This document shows, piece by piece, positions 47,401 through 59,501 of a DNA stretch of 64,000 nt. The notes beneath the pieces are model-generated. The model saw nothing but the letters and a program-made list of their open reading frames with translations. It ran no database searches and was not told the origin of the DNA. The position numbers and the translations under genes are program-made. This DNA comes from Gordionus sp. m RMFG-2023. Its lineage: Eukaryota > Nematomorpha > Gordioida > Chordodea > Parachordodidae. Positions within the stretch are counted from its first letter, which is position 1, and each line of letters opens with the position of its first letter. The stretch covers positions 14,113,561-14,177,560 of the forward strand of contig NC_088775.1 of NCBI RefSeq assembly GCF_954871325.1. Reading direction: 5' to 3'.

Positions 47401-50400
47401 TGATAAGTGTTTCATTTGTGGAATCGCCCTCCAAATAAAGAGTAGTAAGATGTACAGCGGCCTCACATCCGCCAATGACTCCTATCCCTTATAAAATTTT
47501 CGCGTATTCTACATATTTTAAATAAATTTATTGTAAAAAAAATAGGCAATAGAGTAAGCCCTCCATATACTGACCACTAAATGTTATCACCTTTTTGTGA
47601 ATAAAAAGTATCTAAATGGCCCGAAGTAAAATGGTCATTATAAGGAGATGATCAAAATGAAGAGGTGGTCACATTTTGAAGGTTTTACACTGTATAGTAT
47701 TTTAAATAAATTTTACTCTATTTTCGACATTCTAAAGAAAATTAGCACAAATTTTTTTATTTTAACAATATATCTCCAACTATTTATGTAATTACACTTA
47801 ATTTAAGTTTAACTTAATAATTGTCTAAAATATCAAAGATTAAAATAAAAATTTTCAGGCGATATATAACATTTTTTAAATAGGAGGAGGATATCCATCA
47901 CTTAACCACTTGCGTTATTCCCGGGCCCATCTTACCATAAGATTAATTAGCCTTGCTGAGTCGAAGTCCTGCCATTTAGAAAATATAATGGCAAAAGTCT
48001 ACCTCGATTTACTTGAACTTGCTAAAATAAAATTCATTATTCGAAATTGATTATTCCTATTTTGATACGCCCCGATCTATTAAAATTTGATACGAATTTC
48101 CTCACCGAATTTAGGTGTTAATGTTATCAAATTTACGCGTCTAGGATACATGTTGAAAATTAGTAGCCGATTGGCGTTAAATGACATCTAATGCACTTCG
48201 GGTGACTAATTTCAATGAGGTTCCTGACCATTAAAAATATATTTCCTCAAATGAGTTTGGCTGCTATTATTCGAATATGGTAATTAACAACACTGTTGAT
48301 ACCAATGACAATGAGAGATTCCCTACCTAATTTACTGTGTTAATTATATTTTTAAATTTGGCAAAAAAAATAGTCTTTCTTTTTTCTTGATTATATAAAT
48401 ATTTTTTGAATTACAAAGGTAATATATCGTTTTAGGTCACTTATTAAACTCAATAATTTTGTTAGTTATTTTATTGGATTTATTTTTACATTGTGATTAG
48501 TCAATCTGACCGGTAAAATACTTTATAAATATCAGAGTTTGAAAACAAATTTTCGAGCAAAAATCTTCCAAGGTTCTTCATTGAAGAACAGAGATTTTTG
48601 ATAAGATTTTAAAAAATGCCAAAATCAAATAAAAAAATCTATTTGTAATAAAAGATATTTCAAGCTGAAATCAATTTTTTTAAAAAAAACTCTGAAATAT
48701 AATGTTATTTTTGGATAAATATGCCAATTATATATATCTTTTTTTTTCAAAAAGAAGCTAACATCTAAATTTTTACAAATTTAGTACATTATAATTTTAA
48801 AAAATTAAGATTAAATAACATGTACCTGGCCAAATACTAAACGAATATATATACTAATTCTATGAATAATAAATAATGATATCACTATGATGCTCACAAT
48901 TCTTCGGATATTTTGTTTATCATTCGATTTTTTTAAAATAAAAAAAGTTCCCAATAAAATTTACAACTGAGGTTGTCTGGCTTTTAATATTTCAAACTAT
49001 AAGAGTAAAATGTTTCAAACGATTTTTTTCTAAAAAAAGTGTAAATATCATAGACGTCATCAAATTTCATCATTTAGACTGAATTCATAGTGGGATCCAA
49101 TCCGACCCGCTTTAACAGCTGATCGATTTTTAAAAAATCTGCTTATGAGATCAAATTTTCATGTTAATTATATTTTTAATCTTATTCATGATATTATAAG
49201 AATTATTGATTTTAATAAAGAAAAGTTTATCTCATTAAAAGATTTTAAAAATCGCTCAGCTGCAAAATCTTGTCGCAAGAGTTAATTTAAAATAAATATT
49301 TACTCGTGTAGTAAAATGCCTGCACAAGTCACGCTGGGAACGCCTTCTCTTTTCTTCGAAGAGACCATTGGAATATATATATTAATAATATAATAATTTC
49401 CCATTTAAGATCACCAGAAAATATCGAATGTTGATTTGAATTTTATCAAAAGCCCTACTTTCTTTTTTTATTGATTTTTTAATTATCTATTAATGTTTTG
49501 ACAAAAAAAAATGAAGAAAAGTCTTTGACTTCTTTTCTAATTTAGTGTCGTATTTTTCCTTCGTGTCAAACTTATAAATATTAATGTTGACAAAAATAAA
49601 AGTTTTTTGTTCAATATGAACAAAAAATATATTATAAATTGATATATAGTCGACAAAACTAAAAAAATTAATGCAATTTATTACCACAAAATGAAAATTA
49701 GTTTAGATGATAGTTCTGCTTTTTTTTAAGATATATACAATTAAAGGTCTATTTATTATTTTATAATGTACATAAATGTTTTTTAAATGTTTAATTTAAG
49801 TAATATATATACTTCAATTATAATTTATAGGAGAATAAATAACGAATATTATACTATAAAAATTAAGTCAAAGCAATAAAGTTGGACAAGAATTGATATA
49901 GACATGTCTCAAACCCGCTTGCTATGGAGGAATGAAAGAAAAGAATCAGGAAACAAAATGGTACCAACATTTTGTCCGTTACTTAATTATTTTATTTTTA
50001 ATGTAGGCTAAGCCAATTATATATTATTATTTCATTACTATTAAATACTTTATTTTCGTTAAAAATGGTGATTTGCCGATTATTTTGTGGCAATGATGGA
50101 AAAGAATTGGAGCGGCAACATGAAAAGTTTACGAAGGGGGTGAATATAAATTTAGGATAAGGTAAGTAGAAAGAAAACAGTCTAAATCTTCTCCGTTATG
50201 AGGAGGAGGAAAATGTCACCCACTGATGGGTGTGGTTACTCAAAAATTTAGGATTGACTTTACAAAGTGTGTTGAAAAAACTAAATTGCCTGGAAAAAGT
50301 GGAGAGTGATGGCTAGATTCTTTAAGGGCAAGATATATTCGTCAATGAGCTGACTTTATTGTATTGAATTGAATGATGGGCTACTAAAAAGGAAGAGAAA

Positions 50401-53400
50401 TGGTAATAGAAATGGAAATGCTCAGATGGATGCTAGGCAAATCTGAGAAGGAGCATGTTAGGAATGAAGTCATTAAGGAAATGATGAGGATCGCTCCAAT
50501 CCAGACGAAGCTGAAGAAAAATAAGTTACGTTCGCTTTATGAAGATGCGAGACGAGTCATAATGGAAAAAAGTAGCGAGACTAGTCTTTGGAGGTAAACG
50601 TAGAAGAATACGTTCCATATATAAAATGGATAAAAATTTACCTATTTAAACCTAATGAAGGACATGGTGAATGGCTAGAAAAGCGTGAAGAATTTAACTC
50701 GTTTATTATGTGTAAAAAATTTAAGGATTTTGCCGTGCTGTATTCCAGTATAAGTTAAATATCTACCCTATAAATTTTATAAAATTATATAAGAATTGCA
50801 TAGCCTGATTGCGCACAATTGCCAATAAATGTTTAAAGGGTGTTTGCCTATCAAAGATTGGATAATTAATTAAGTTATATATATACCTCTGACAGGGTAC
50901 CAATCGACGCCATTGGTGATTCCATCGGTAAAGTTTTTAGAATCATCACATAGATTGTTAAAAATATCTGGGTTATTCAACGAATAAACTTTAGATATAT
51001 TGCGAAAAATATCGTCATCGGGAGCAGCGAAGTATCCAATATCTTGTTCAATTATTTTTTGATGATTTAGCAAAATGAAATAAGATAAATATGTAAAAAT
51101 AACAACTTTAATTCTATCAGCATTTTTCGTGTAAAGTGTATTCTAATGGTATTAAAAGCATTATAATGCCTCCTTAATTATTTTATAATTCTAACTCTAT
51201 TTAGATTTAACTTAGAGCATGGCCATTTTTAAAGCACACATAACGTCATTTGGAAATAACATGTTTTGTGGCTTTATCAATATATGAATATGTTAACGTG
51301 GCTGATTTTTTGAAAAAATAATATTTTTTTTAACATTTAAAAAATCTAACGCAAATTGATTTATGACTATTTCAAAATAATAAAAATAAAATATTTTTAA
51401 CAATATAATATGGTTTTGGAATTTTGTTAATGATCTATAAGGTTGGTATATTTTTTGATGCTGCTGTCAAAGTATACTCTTTATTTTCGATGATAATCGT
51501 ATGTTTTAAGCAGAGACCTACAGAGATACATTTGCACGGTTTACCCGGATTTGAAAAAAAAAATATCAGCCCGGCCCTATATTTTAAAAAAATTCTGTCA
51601 GGGTAAATTTTTTATATCTACAGCCTTGATCTTATAAAAAAAAATTAAAAATTAAAATATATCTATTTGGCATGCATTTTATGGATCATTTTGTAGAGAA
51701 TATGAAATCCATATATAACTTTTCAAAATATATTTTTGTCGTTAAAATGAGTGATTTTAAACCACCATACTTTCAATTTGACTGGTTTGAATATAGTCTT
51801 TTATATAAGATCAGTCATTTGCGCTACCTCCCTGGAAACATACGTAATTGCATAAATTTAAGACAGAGAACAAAAGAGATAAAATGATTAAAATAAATTA
51901 TTCCCTTAAAAAGTGTTGTATATTTAAAATATTGAGTTTATCTTTGTTTTTTTAATTTTATTGAATATCGCCTAAATGATTAGTCAATAATTGATTTGAA
52001 TAATATTTTATTATCAATATTTTCTAAGAATCAAAAAATGGAAATAGGAAATATGATAAGTTGAATGTGATTTCTTCTATGATACACAATTTTCAAATAT
52101 ATTTTATTTATTTTTAATTTTTATAGATAATAATGGCGATTTAAAATATTCGGGCCCGGTCCGGGTATTTATTAATTTTAGTTTAGGGCTTAGGGCCAGG
52201 CCTAAGGGTCTCTTATTTTAAGTGTCTAATAACCGATACAGTTATTATCATTCTTTCTCAAGTTTTTTTTATATTAGAAAATTTTATTTTGCCATGTGAA
52301 GACATAAAGATGATAAATAATAGAACTGCAGGCTCGGTCAAGAATCTATTCGGTTCATAACCTGAGCTGAAATTATTTTAAAATAGAAAAATATGCACAC
52401 CCTGACTGATTAAAAAAATATATAAATTAGATCAATTATTTAGTTGGAAAATGCTAAAAAATAATCTAGCCGATTGTTTAAGATTCATTTGTTGTTCATA
52501 TTTTTCCATTTTCTATTTAATTTCTTTCAGAGATCTGCAGGCTCAGCCCTAAACCCGGACCAGTTATACTGGCAAGGCCGTATTTTTTTATATCTAAAAT
52601 ATCCAGAGGAACAAAAAATATGGGAATTATCATCGACCAGTCGAATAAAGTGTAGTGATTCAAACTCACTGGTTTTACGACAAATCCAGAAATAATCTAA
52701 ATAATTATTATATATAGATTTTATATTTGCTGGAAAATCCGTATCGGGCAAAAAAAATTTGAAAAAATTGTACCTCTGCATTTCTCTGAGAAGATATTTA
52801 AAATTATCGGGGAAGATGGTATAAAAATTAAAAAATCTAAGCCGGATTTGAAAATGGGAAATTATCATGATTCCACTCCTGCCTCAAAATTTTGACATTT
52901 ACAGCTCTCTGGTATAAATCGATAATATTATTTGATAATTAATTATATTTATAGGGAAGGATGGGTTAGGGCAGTATGGTAAAATATTACTAATGAAGGC
53001 CTTCTTTCGAAACTTTCCAAACGAAAGAGTATTAATCTTTTATTATGATTACCTTATTAAGGTAAGTAAACTATAAAATTATTTCATATATTAGCCTGGC
53101 TATTATAATTTAAAATGAAAAGAGCTGACTCTTTCAAAAAAAAACTAAGACTGTGTTTCTTAATTTTTGTTCTTAACTCTGAGTAGATCCAATATAATCC
53201 CTGAAAGCAGAAATATAGATTATGACATTAAGAAAAAAGTTATAACTCTAGAATAAAATAAGTCTAAATGTTTATTTCTTCCTATTTTTTTTTAGTCTAA
53301 AAATCACATTCTACTCAGACATATTTAGAATTCTAAAAGGTTAAAAAACATTCGAGGCAGCATAATATCTTTAAAAAAGTTGATTTTTTTAAGCCTATTT

Positions 53401-56400
53401 TGTTCACAAATTTTAAAAAAAAATTTTAAACAAGTAATCAATATAAAATCTTTATCAATCGTAAACATACCTACATCCTCAGGCTTGTTATCATACGGAT
53501 AATTGACAACCAACGCGCCTCCATGAAAAGAAAGAGAAGAAACGAAGGGCCATTCATTTAACCAGTTTATTACAGCTAAGGTCTCCGGTTGCATTGGATA
53601 TGAATTCGATTGAAAATAATCGGGAAAGTTTCTATTTAGATCATAACCGTTTGCGTTTTCCCTTTTTTTTAAATTAGACGATAATTACAATTGATATATA
53701 TGTCGTAATGGAATTTAAGATCCATGGAGATTCTCAAATTCTCGATTTTAAATCATGTACGATTTTTATATTTTCAAAATTCGATTCAACCGAAAATGGA
53801 GTTCAGTATGTGTGGAGCAACTACTCCTATGAATTTCAGACAATTTTACGCCGCAAACTTTTGTGAATTTTTAATTTATATGAAAAATCCACATAAAAAT
53901 TAAGATATATATATTGAGTGTAGTTCTAAAAGTTTAGGGCAGAATTGTTTGATATTCACAGTGAGTGTGCTCTATACATGCTGTGGTACATATACGGTCA
54001 GATTTTTAAAATTTAAAAATTGCCATCAATAAATGATTTAAAATTGAGGTCCCGAATCACCATATATTCCATATGTTACATCTGAATATTTATTATTGTA
54101 AAGGTTAAGATATATTTTAAAATGTCACGTTATATATTTTAAAAGGACGTTATTTGTATAATATATTATAACTTTCCGACATGTAATATTATATTATCGA
54201 GGTTAATCAAATTGCATATTATTAGAAGTTAAATTGGATAATTATATAAATGTATATATACCAAAAGAATTACAAATAAAATTCATTATCATTTTTTAAA
54301 TTAATCGATTTAATATTTGGCGACGAGGTAAAAGGTCGCGCGGTTTTCGGTCTTCGGTCAAGTTAAATATTATATAGAATTATAATTTTTTTTTTTGTTA
54401 AAAAAAAATAAATAAATAGATTTAGCAATTATGGATAAAAGATGAATGAGATATATGGGCTACTGACGACTATAGACACATAAAATATCCTCAAAATTTT
54501 AATTTTCTATTGATAGAGGAGCAATTGATTTCATTAGATTAAGTCGCGGCCCTACTGAATCCGTAATGAGATATATATAAAAAAATATATATATAAAGGA
54601 GCTAGCTTGAAGATGCGAATTTGGAGATAACGTAGAACTAAGAATTCGCGATCAGTTAATCGCCGGAGAACTATGTTTACGATACCCAGATACTAAAGAA
54701 GAAGACCAACCGTTAAACTTAAACAAAATTATAGAATTTAAGATATAAAGGGCACTATCAAAAGGATAGATGCAGCCTATTTAGATTCCATGGATTATAG
54801 AATTTATGATAATAATAAAGAGCACTATCAAAAGGACAGATGCAGCCTATTTAGATTCCATGGATTATAGAATTTATATGATAAAGGGCACAATCAAAAT
54901 GATTGATGCAGCCTATTTAGATTTCCATGGATTATAGAATTTATAATAATGATATAGGGCACCTCTCAAAATGATTGATGCAGCCTATTTAGATTTCCAT
55001 GGATTATAGAATTTATGATAATGATAAAGGGCACTATCAAAATGATTGATGCAGCCTATTTAGATTTCCATGGATTATAGAATTTATGATAAAGGCACGA
55101 TGCAGCCTATTTATGGATTATAGAATTTATGATAATGATAAAGGGCACTATCAAAATAATTGATGCAGCCTATTTAGATTTCCATGGATTATAGAATTTA
55201 TGATAATGATAAAGGGCACTATCAAAATGATTGATACAGCTTATTTGGATTTCCGTGGATTATAAAATTTGGCACAGCCTATTTAAATTTCCAGGGATTA
55301 TAGAATTTGACATATCGTTACCAACATATGTAGAAATTAACATGATCAACAATATATTGATAATGGTAACGTCAATATTGACAAACTATATAGAGTAACC
55401 TGGAGTACTCCAATGGTAGTGGTACTTAAAACTTCAGGTGAACTAAGATTATGTGGAGAATAATTCTACCAACGAATCGCAAAAATCGCTATAGATCTAC
55501 AGATAAATGATGATAAAATAACAAGCGAAAATAAAACAGTGATGGTGGGAACAATTGGTCGAAAAACTAGAATCGCCATCACAATCCTGAAAAAGGGGAA
55601 AAAAATAAACGTACAAAACCGTATTAAAACATCCCGACCAACTACGAATAAGGGAAGAACCAGACGAAATAAAATCAATAAAAACAATTGACCAAGTCAA
55701 AAAGGAAGGCAAACGGGTTATCCAACAAAGGAACAAGCCAATAAAAAAATTAATAGATGAACTTGAACTTGGTAAATAAAAAGATTGGTAGACGATCTTA
55801 ACTTGGTGGGAAAGAAGATATGTTACATCTGAATATTTATTATTGTAAAGGTTAAGATATATTTTAAAAGGTCACGTTATATATTTTAAAAGGACGTTAT
55901 TTGTATATTATATTATAACTTTCCGATGTAATATTATATTATCGAGGTTAATCAAATTGCATATTATTAGAAGTTAAATTGGATAATTATATAAATGTAT
56001 ATATACCAAAAGAATTACAAATAAAATTCATTATCGTTTTTTAAACTTTAATCGATTTAATACCATACCCAATGCGACATATATTTTTTTTTAACAGATC
56101 TATTTAAAATGCGAAAGTCACATTTAATAAGCTAAAATTTTTTTGTGGCCTCAAAAGATAAAGTAAAAAATATAAGCAACAACTAAATTTAATTTGATAA
56201 TGCCTAAACTATTCTAATTATTTGGAAAATGTTTTTTTGTCTGTTTGACAACACCCAACTGTTAATCTATTATTTAATTTAGCATAAAATTATATATATA
56301 AATATACCTTCCTATGTTATCAATATTTCGAGATCTTAGGAAGCCATCAGGATTTAGAGACGGGAGAAAGTGTAGAATTACTTTAGAAAAAACATCGTCC

Positions 56401-59400
56401 AAAGCCTTCAATCCGTTAGAATGGAACAGATAATCGATGAATCTCAGTAAAAGTTCTTTTCCAACTGGCTGTAATAATAAATTATGTTTTTGTTATTAAT
56501 CAATCAAATGAACGAATTCCGATTCTAAAAGATTATGCATATATTATACGAATCAAGGAAGATATACCCCAAAAATTTCATAAAAAAATTATCAAAAATA
56601 ACTCTCCTCTTCTCTTCTCTCTTCTCTTCTCCTCTTCCCCTACCCTTTCCTCAGCAAAGGTTTTTTTCCATGGAATTATCTTCCGCTTAAAAGATATTTA
56701 ACAGAGTTGTGTAGCGCGCTACTTAGCGCGCTATCTTTTTTGGTAGCTATAGCTAATAGCCGCTACTTTTTTTAAATTATTTAATTTTATAGCGCGCTAC
56801 TTTTTTTAAAAGTAGCTAAGTAGCGCGCTACTTCGCTACTTTTAAAAAATATAATGAATGTAAGTATAAACATGAAAATTTAAATATAATATCATAATTA
56901 ATTATAATTTTTATAATTTATTATTTAATTTTGAAATTTAAATATATTTTCAATTTTTAATTTATATTTTCAATCTGTGTTAATAATCTAAAATGGCATC
57001 GTCCATGGATATCCAAATCCTTGAAAGTGATTCAGATATGGAAGATTCAATGGAAGAAAATGTACTTAATAGCTCTAATAACGTTTTTCCATTCCCTAAA
57101 TTTGAAAAATTTTTTAAAATAAATATTAAACAAAATCTGGATTCAAATTCATGTGCTTAAAATGTAAAAAAAATATATCATCAAATCAATCGAGTAGCTA
57201 TAATCTGAAGAAACACCTAAAGGTAAATTGTTATTTTTACATTATAATATTATTTATTTTATTAGACTGTTCACGCCAATTGCTATAAGGAAATAGAGAA
57301 ACATATAAAAAAATTTGGTATAGGAGAATCTTCATTCAAAAAGACATACTATCCAAACCAAATTAACTGATAATAAACATGCCAATATTTCACAAAAATT
57401 GGTTGATAAAGTTATTGTTGATTTTATTATTGACACAGTTCAGCCAGTGTCTTTGGTTGATAATCCATCATTTACTCTGATGATTAAAACTTTATCCCCT
57501 GGCACAACAGTTTTATGTCGCCAGACACTTATGAATAAAATAGCCGACAACTTCAAAGTGATGAAAGATGCTCTAATAGTAGAGTTATCATATATATCTT
57601 ATGTATGTACCACGGCAGATAGTTGGACACATAACAGAAGATAAAAACTTATTTATATTTATAAATTGATCTGATTAAATATTTTTAGAGCTTATTTGGG
57701 AATCACAGGCCATTGGTTAGACCCTAGGACTTTAAAAAGAAGATCTGTAGCCTTAGCCCTTAAAAGGATTATAGGATGCCAGACATATGACGTACTTGCA
57801 AATAAAATTATTGACATCCACAAGTCTTTTAGGATTCATAATAAAGTTTGCAAGATGGTTACTGATAATGGGTCTAACTACCTGAAGGCATTTAGGTTAT
57901 ATCACAAATTTATTTATAATATTTATTTTAAGTTATGATTTTTATCAGAATGGAATGGTTATTATTTAATCTATAAAATTAGTATTTTAATATTTCACAT
58001 TATTTATAGAATTTTTATTAACTAAATACACACATATTTTAGTAATATTATGATTATCATAATTTATATCAAATTATAAATAAGATAGGCTAATGGCGAA
58101 GCTGAATAATCTTACTTCAACAAACAGAGATTGCCGAGTATCTAGCACGAAGACATCCTCAAATAATTTTTTTGAAATTAAAGATGATTTAATAGAAAAT
58201 CCAATTGATCTTTTTTTTCAATCAAAATATATTGAGATGAATATTTTTGATAATTTTTCATATATTAAAAATTTATATATGAAATTTAATACCCCCTTGC
58301 CCTCAAGTGCTAGTGTCGAGAGTTATTTAGTAAAGCAAAGCTTATACTTTCTGATCGTCGCTCTAGACTTGGGGATGATAATATTGAAATGATATTATTA
58401 TTAAAATGCAACAAATTAAAATAAATATTTATTTATATTGCTTATTTTTTTATAATCTAAACTAACTATTAAATGTTGATTTTTATATATTATTTATTAT
58501 ACATTTACATTATAAGCAAAAAAAAAATAAAAAAAATTTTTTTCATTTGTTTCTAAATTTTTTTTTATAAAAGTAGCTTAAAAGTAGCTAAAGCTACTTT
58601 TGAAAAAAAGTAGCTAATAGCGCGCTACTTTTTTTGACAAATAGCGAAAGCGGTAGCGCGCTACTTTTTTTGACAAATAGCTATTACGGTAGCGCGCTAC
58701 TTTTAGAAATAGCGTTTAACAACTCTGATATTTAAGTTAATTGATTCCTTAAATTATTTTTAAAATGATATTTATATTAATCATAATTTTATTTACCTCA
58801 TTTCCATGAATATTCGCTACAAACTTTATGTGTCTATAACCTTTACCAAGTGAAGATAGCGGATGATTTTTGGATATAGCCAAAACCCATAATTCTCGAC
58901 CTATATAAAAAAAGGAATTTTTGGTTAAAAAATGTATAAAATGAAACCAAAAATCTTTAAATAAAGTAGCCATGCGTGCAATAGGAAAATAACAACTGGT
59001 GGGTGGTTTAGTCTGAAATATTTTAATGAGACAATGAAATATATTAAAATAAAATAACCAATATAAATAAAGAACGAAACAAAATATTTCGTAAACAGGA
59101 TAGGGGAGGAATACAACATTTCTGAACCAATTTATGGTGGGTGGAAGATGTCCGAACATGCACTGGTGAGTTTATTTTTTTGAACAATTACAGATTTGTG
59201 GGCTAAAATTCGAGATTACAGATCTATATGAGAAAAAGTTTGTTCCAACCTAGTGGAGCTCTGATTTTAACTTGACATATTAAACTATTTCAATTTCCAT
59301 CTAAAAATAGGAAATTTATTCATAATTTTTACCTTGTACACTTTTGCCAATGGAATATAAATGAGTTTGGTTGGAAAAATTAGCATTAATTTCGTGCAGG

Positions 59401-59501
59401 TATTTTGTCATGGATTCATAATTGTGATAATTTAAATTTAGACATGACTTATATGTTAAATAAAATATGTTTAAAAACAGTGCTCTGAGGGGTAAATTCA
59501 T
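44457..59501 (-). CDS. Secreted metallocarboxypeptidase, M14 N/E subfamily, six exons
   Basis: Zinc exopeptidase that removes C-terminal (usually basic) residues from peptides; relatives are carboxypeptidases D, E, M and N. Exons 59501-59333, 58900-58797, 56468-56308, 53661-53471, 51042-50887 and 44614-44457 total 939 nt (312 residues plus stop). All borders are GT-AG and every junction keeps phase. Residues: hydrophobic leader MNLPLRALFLNIFYLTYKSC (signal peptide), NYHNYESMTKYL, SIGKSVQGRELWVLAIS, zinc ligands H88 and E91 in NIHGNE, LPSLNPDGF, DLNRNFPD (N154, R155, substrate carboxylate), third zinc ligand H191 in SFHGGALVVNYPYD, APDDDIF, FTDGITNGVDWYPV, GGMQDYNY and catalytic E279 in FELTVEISC. 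It ends SSLKG at the point where relatives continue into a transthyretin-like domain, so this is a single-domain form. An AATAAA overlaps the stop codon. A splice at AAAG/GTTAAT into another exon cannot be excluded. Confidence 0.93.
44888..45103. mobile_element. hAT-type MITE, family TAGTGTTGTTAAA, in carboxypeptidase intron 5
   Basis: 216 bp with ends TATTGTTGTCAAACGGCTCG and, read inward from the right, TGTGTTGTTAAATGGCTCG. The interior has the family's TTTTTAAAAATCGG-like block. The flanks TGCGAGG and TGCAAAG only roughly match, so this is an older copy. Confidence 0.7.
45240..45670. repeat. Dispersed repeat block of unknown type
   Basis: Contains TTGCCGAAAATGTTTTCCATCAT and, from 45520, TAAATTTAAAAAACGTGCTC with AAAAAATAACACATTG. 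Likenesses occur at 42285-42380 (first part), 53930-54060 and 61660-61720 (second part). No ends could be defined. The open stretch 45468-45674 lies in it and is probably not a gene. Confidence 0.45.
45800..47500 (-). pseudogene. Reverse-transcriptase element fragment in intron 5
   Basis: Same protein family as the split fragment at 24.5-33.3 kb, here with both polymerase and C-terminal parts but many breaks. From its 5' side: GCEAAVHLTTLYLEGDSTNE and LIRIDFANVYNTLSRNSFLQ (first catalytic Asp), EGIQQVDPLGSFF, then at 47121-46852 a clean open piece with GLILNPSKFEFVQV and ELTRLGSPLGGFTAI, and later PTIFEPPGLFRF, KRPNGITLISWKRGQFLVCD, ISKYSEI, ALSFFKDLGSHIRKYTGDPR and FFLRQRLMAILQ. It lies on the same strand as the carboxypeptidase gene, between exons 5 and 6. 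Confidence 0.75.
47501..50200. other. Intronic stretch without a recognised element
   Basis: Part of carboxypeptidase intron 5. Mostly A+T-rich; 47890-48300 has a higher G+C content but no readable frame or repeat ends. Confidence 0.4.
50280..50640 (+). pseudogene. LINE 3' fragment, RTE/BovB-like C-terminus
   Basis: A different LINE from that at 9.9-17.5 kb. The frame at 50400-50597 reads MVIEMEMLRWMLGKSEKEHV then RNEVIKEMMRIAPIQTKLKK and LRSLYEDARR, the block after the polymerase in many LINEs (EMRMLRWM...RNE.I). Just upstream, in other frames, KWRVMARFFKGKIYSS is the preceding conserved region. Decayed, antisense inside carboxypeptidase intron 5. Confidence 0.7.
51043..52955. other. Carboxypeptidase intron 4 with decayed MITE ends
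   Basis: GC-rich remnants of the CAGAGACCTGCAGG family are at 51507-51600, 52140-52220 and 52320-52400. A pair of ends at 52529 (CAGAGATCTGCAGGCTCAG) and 52794 (read inward CAGAGAAATGCAGAGGTAC) may bound one 266 bp copy, though I see no target duplication. Confidence 0.4.
52956..53062 (+). other. Exon-like open segment antisense in intron 4
   Basis: 107 nt between an acceptor (TTATATTTATAG) and a strong donor (AAG/GTAAGT), open in one frame throughout: KDGLGQYGKILLMKAFFRNF then PNERVLIFYYDYLIK. I do not recognise it and found no partner exons. Confidence 0.3.
54074..54315 (+). repeat. Gypsy (second element) 5' LTR
   Basis: 242 bp, opening TGTTACATCTGAATATTT and closing AATCGATTTAATA. It shares a block (GTTAATCAAATTGCATATTA) with the LTR of the first element. 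Confidence 0.92.
54755..55310 (+). repeat. Tandem array inside the second Gypsy element
   Basis: Eight or nine units of about 60-75 bp, each with GATGCAGCCTATTTAGATTT and GGATTATAGAATTTATGAT; some units are shortened. It sits where the pol region would begin. Confidence 0.88.
55821..56062 (+). repeat. Gypsy (second element) 3' LTR
   Basis: 242 bp, differing from the 5' LTR at only a few positions, which points to a recent insertion despite the wrecked interior. Confidence 0.92.
56702..58727 (+). mobile_element. hAT transposon copy 3, GCGCGCTAC subterminal type
   Basis: 2026 bp filling most of carboxypeptidase intron 2. Ends CAGAGTTGTGTAGCGCGCTA and, read inward from the right, CAGAGTTGTTAAACGCTATT; perfect 8 bp duplication ATATTTAA (56694-56701, 58728-58735). 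TAGCGCGCTACTTTTTTT recurs several times near both ends. A stretch of mixed C and T (56600-56655) lies just outside the left end. The termini are close to those of the hAT at 37355, but the subterminal motif is different. Confidence 0.94.
56993..58397 (+). pseudogene. hAT transposase, broken (copy 3)
   Basis: From the 5' side: ATG at 56993 and an acidic leader (MASSMDIQILESDSDMEDSM), BED finger remnants CLKCKKNISS and YNLKKHLK with a frameshift inside, core 57399-57644 (TVLCRQTLMNKI, CTTADSWTHNRR), 57696-57938 (TGHWLDPRTLKRRSVALALK, KMVTDNGSN), and the dimerisation part 58093-58392 (TPLPSSASVES) with a further frameshift. The part corresponding to the His/Cys region between 57938 and 58093 is missing. 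A donor after NHNRR-like sequence has lost its GT. It is a relative of the transposase at 20211-23800. Confidence 0.85.

Larger units (their letters stand above)
54074..56062 (+). mobile_element. Gypsy-type LTR element (fossil), large deletion derivative
   Basis: Second member of the Gypsy lineage at 25.6-30.1 kb, a different subfamily by its LTRs. It spans 1989 bp with two near-identical LTRs and a perfect 5 bp target duplication CCATA (54069-54073, 56063-56067). Primer-binding region TTTGGCGACGAGG follows the first LTR; purine tract GGTGGGAAAGAAG precedes the second. Between them are a gag-like stretch (about 54420-54720), a tandem array, a short reverse-transcriptase-like piece near 55385-55460, and the end of the integrase tail (about 55670-55800). 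It is badly broken. It lies in carboxypeptidase intron 3, antisense to the gene. Confidence 0.92.

Noticed and set aside
48000-48300. Possible MITE ending AACAACACTG near 48294
   Set aside because: No matching opposite end or 8 bp duplication could be found.
51672-51887. 71-codon plus-strand open stretch in carboxypeptidase intron 4
   Set aside because: No family likeness and no splice borders in phase; probably chance.
58749-59159. 136-codon open stretch on the minus strand as a single gene
   Set aside because: Only 58797-58900 is coding (carboxypeptidase exon 2); the rest is intron read-through with no family likeness.
59316-59501. 61-residue secreted peptide
   Set aside because: It is exon 1 of the carboxypeptidase read past its donor; the frame continues at 58900.
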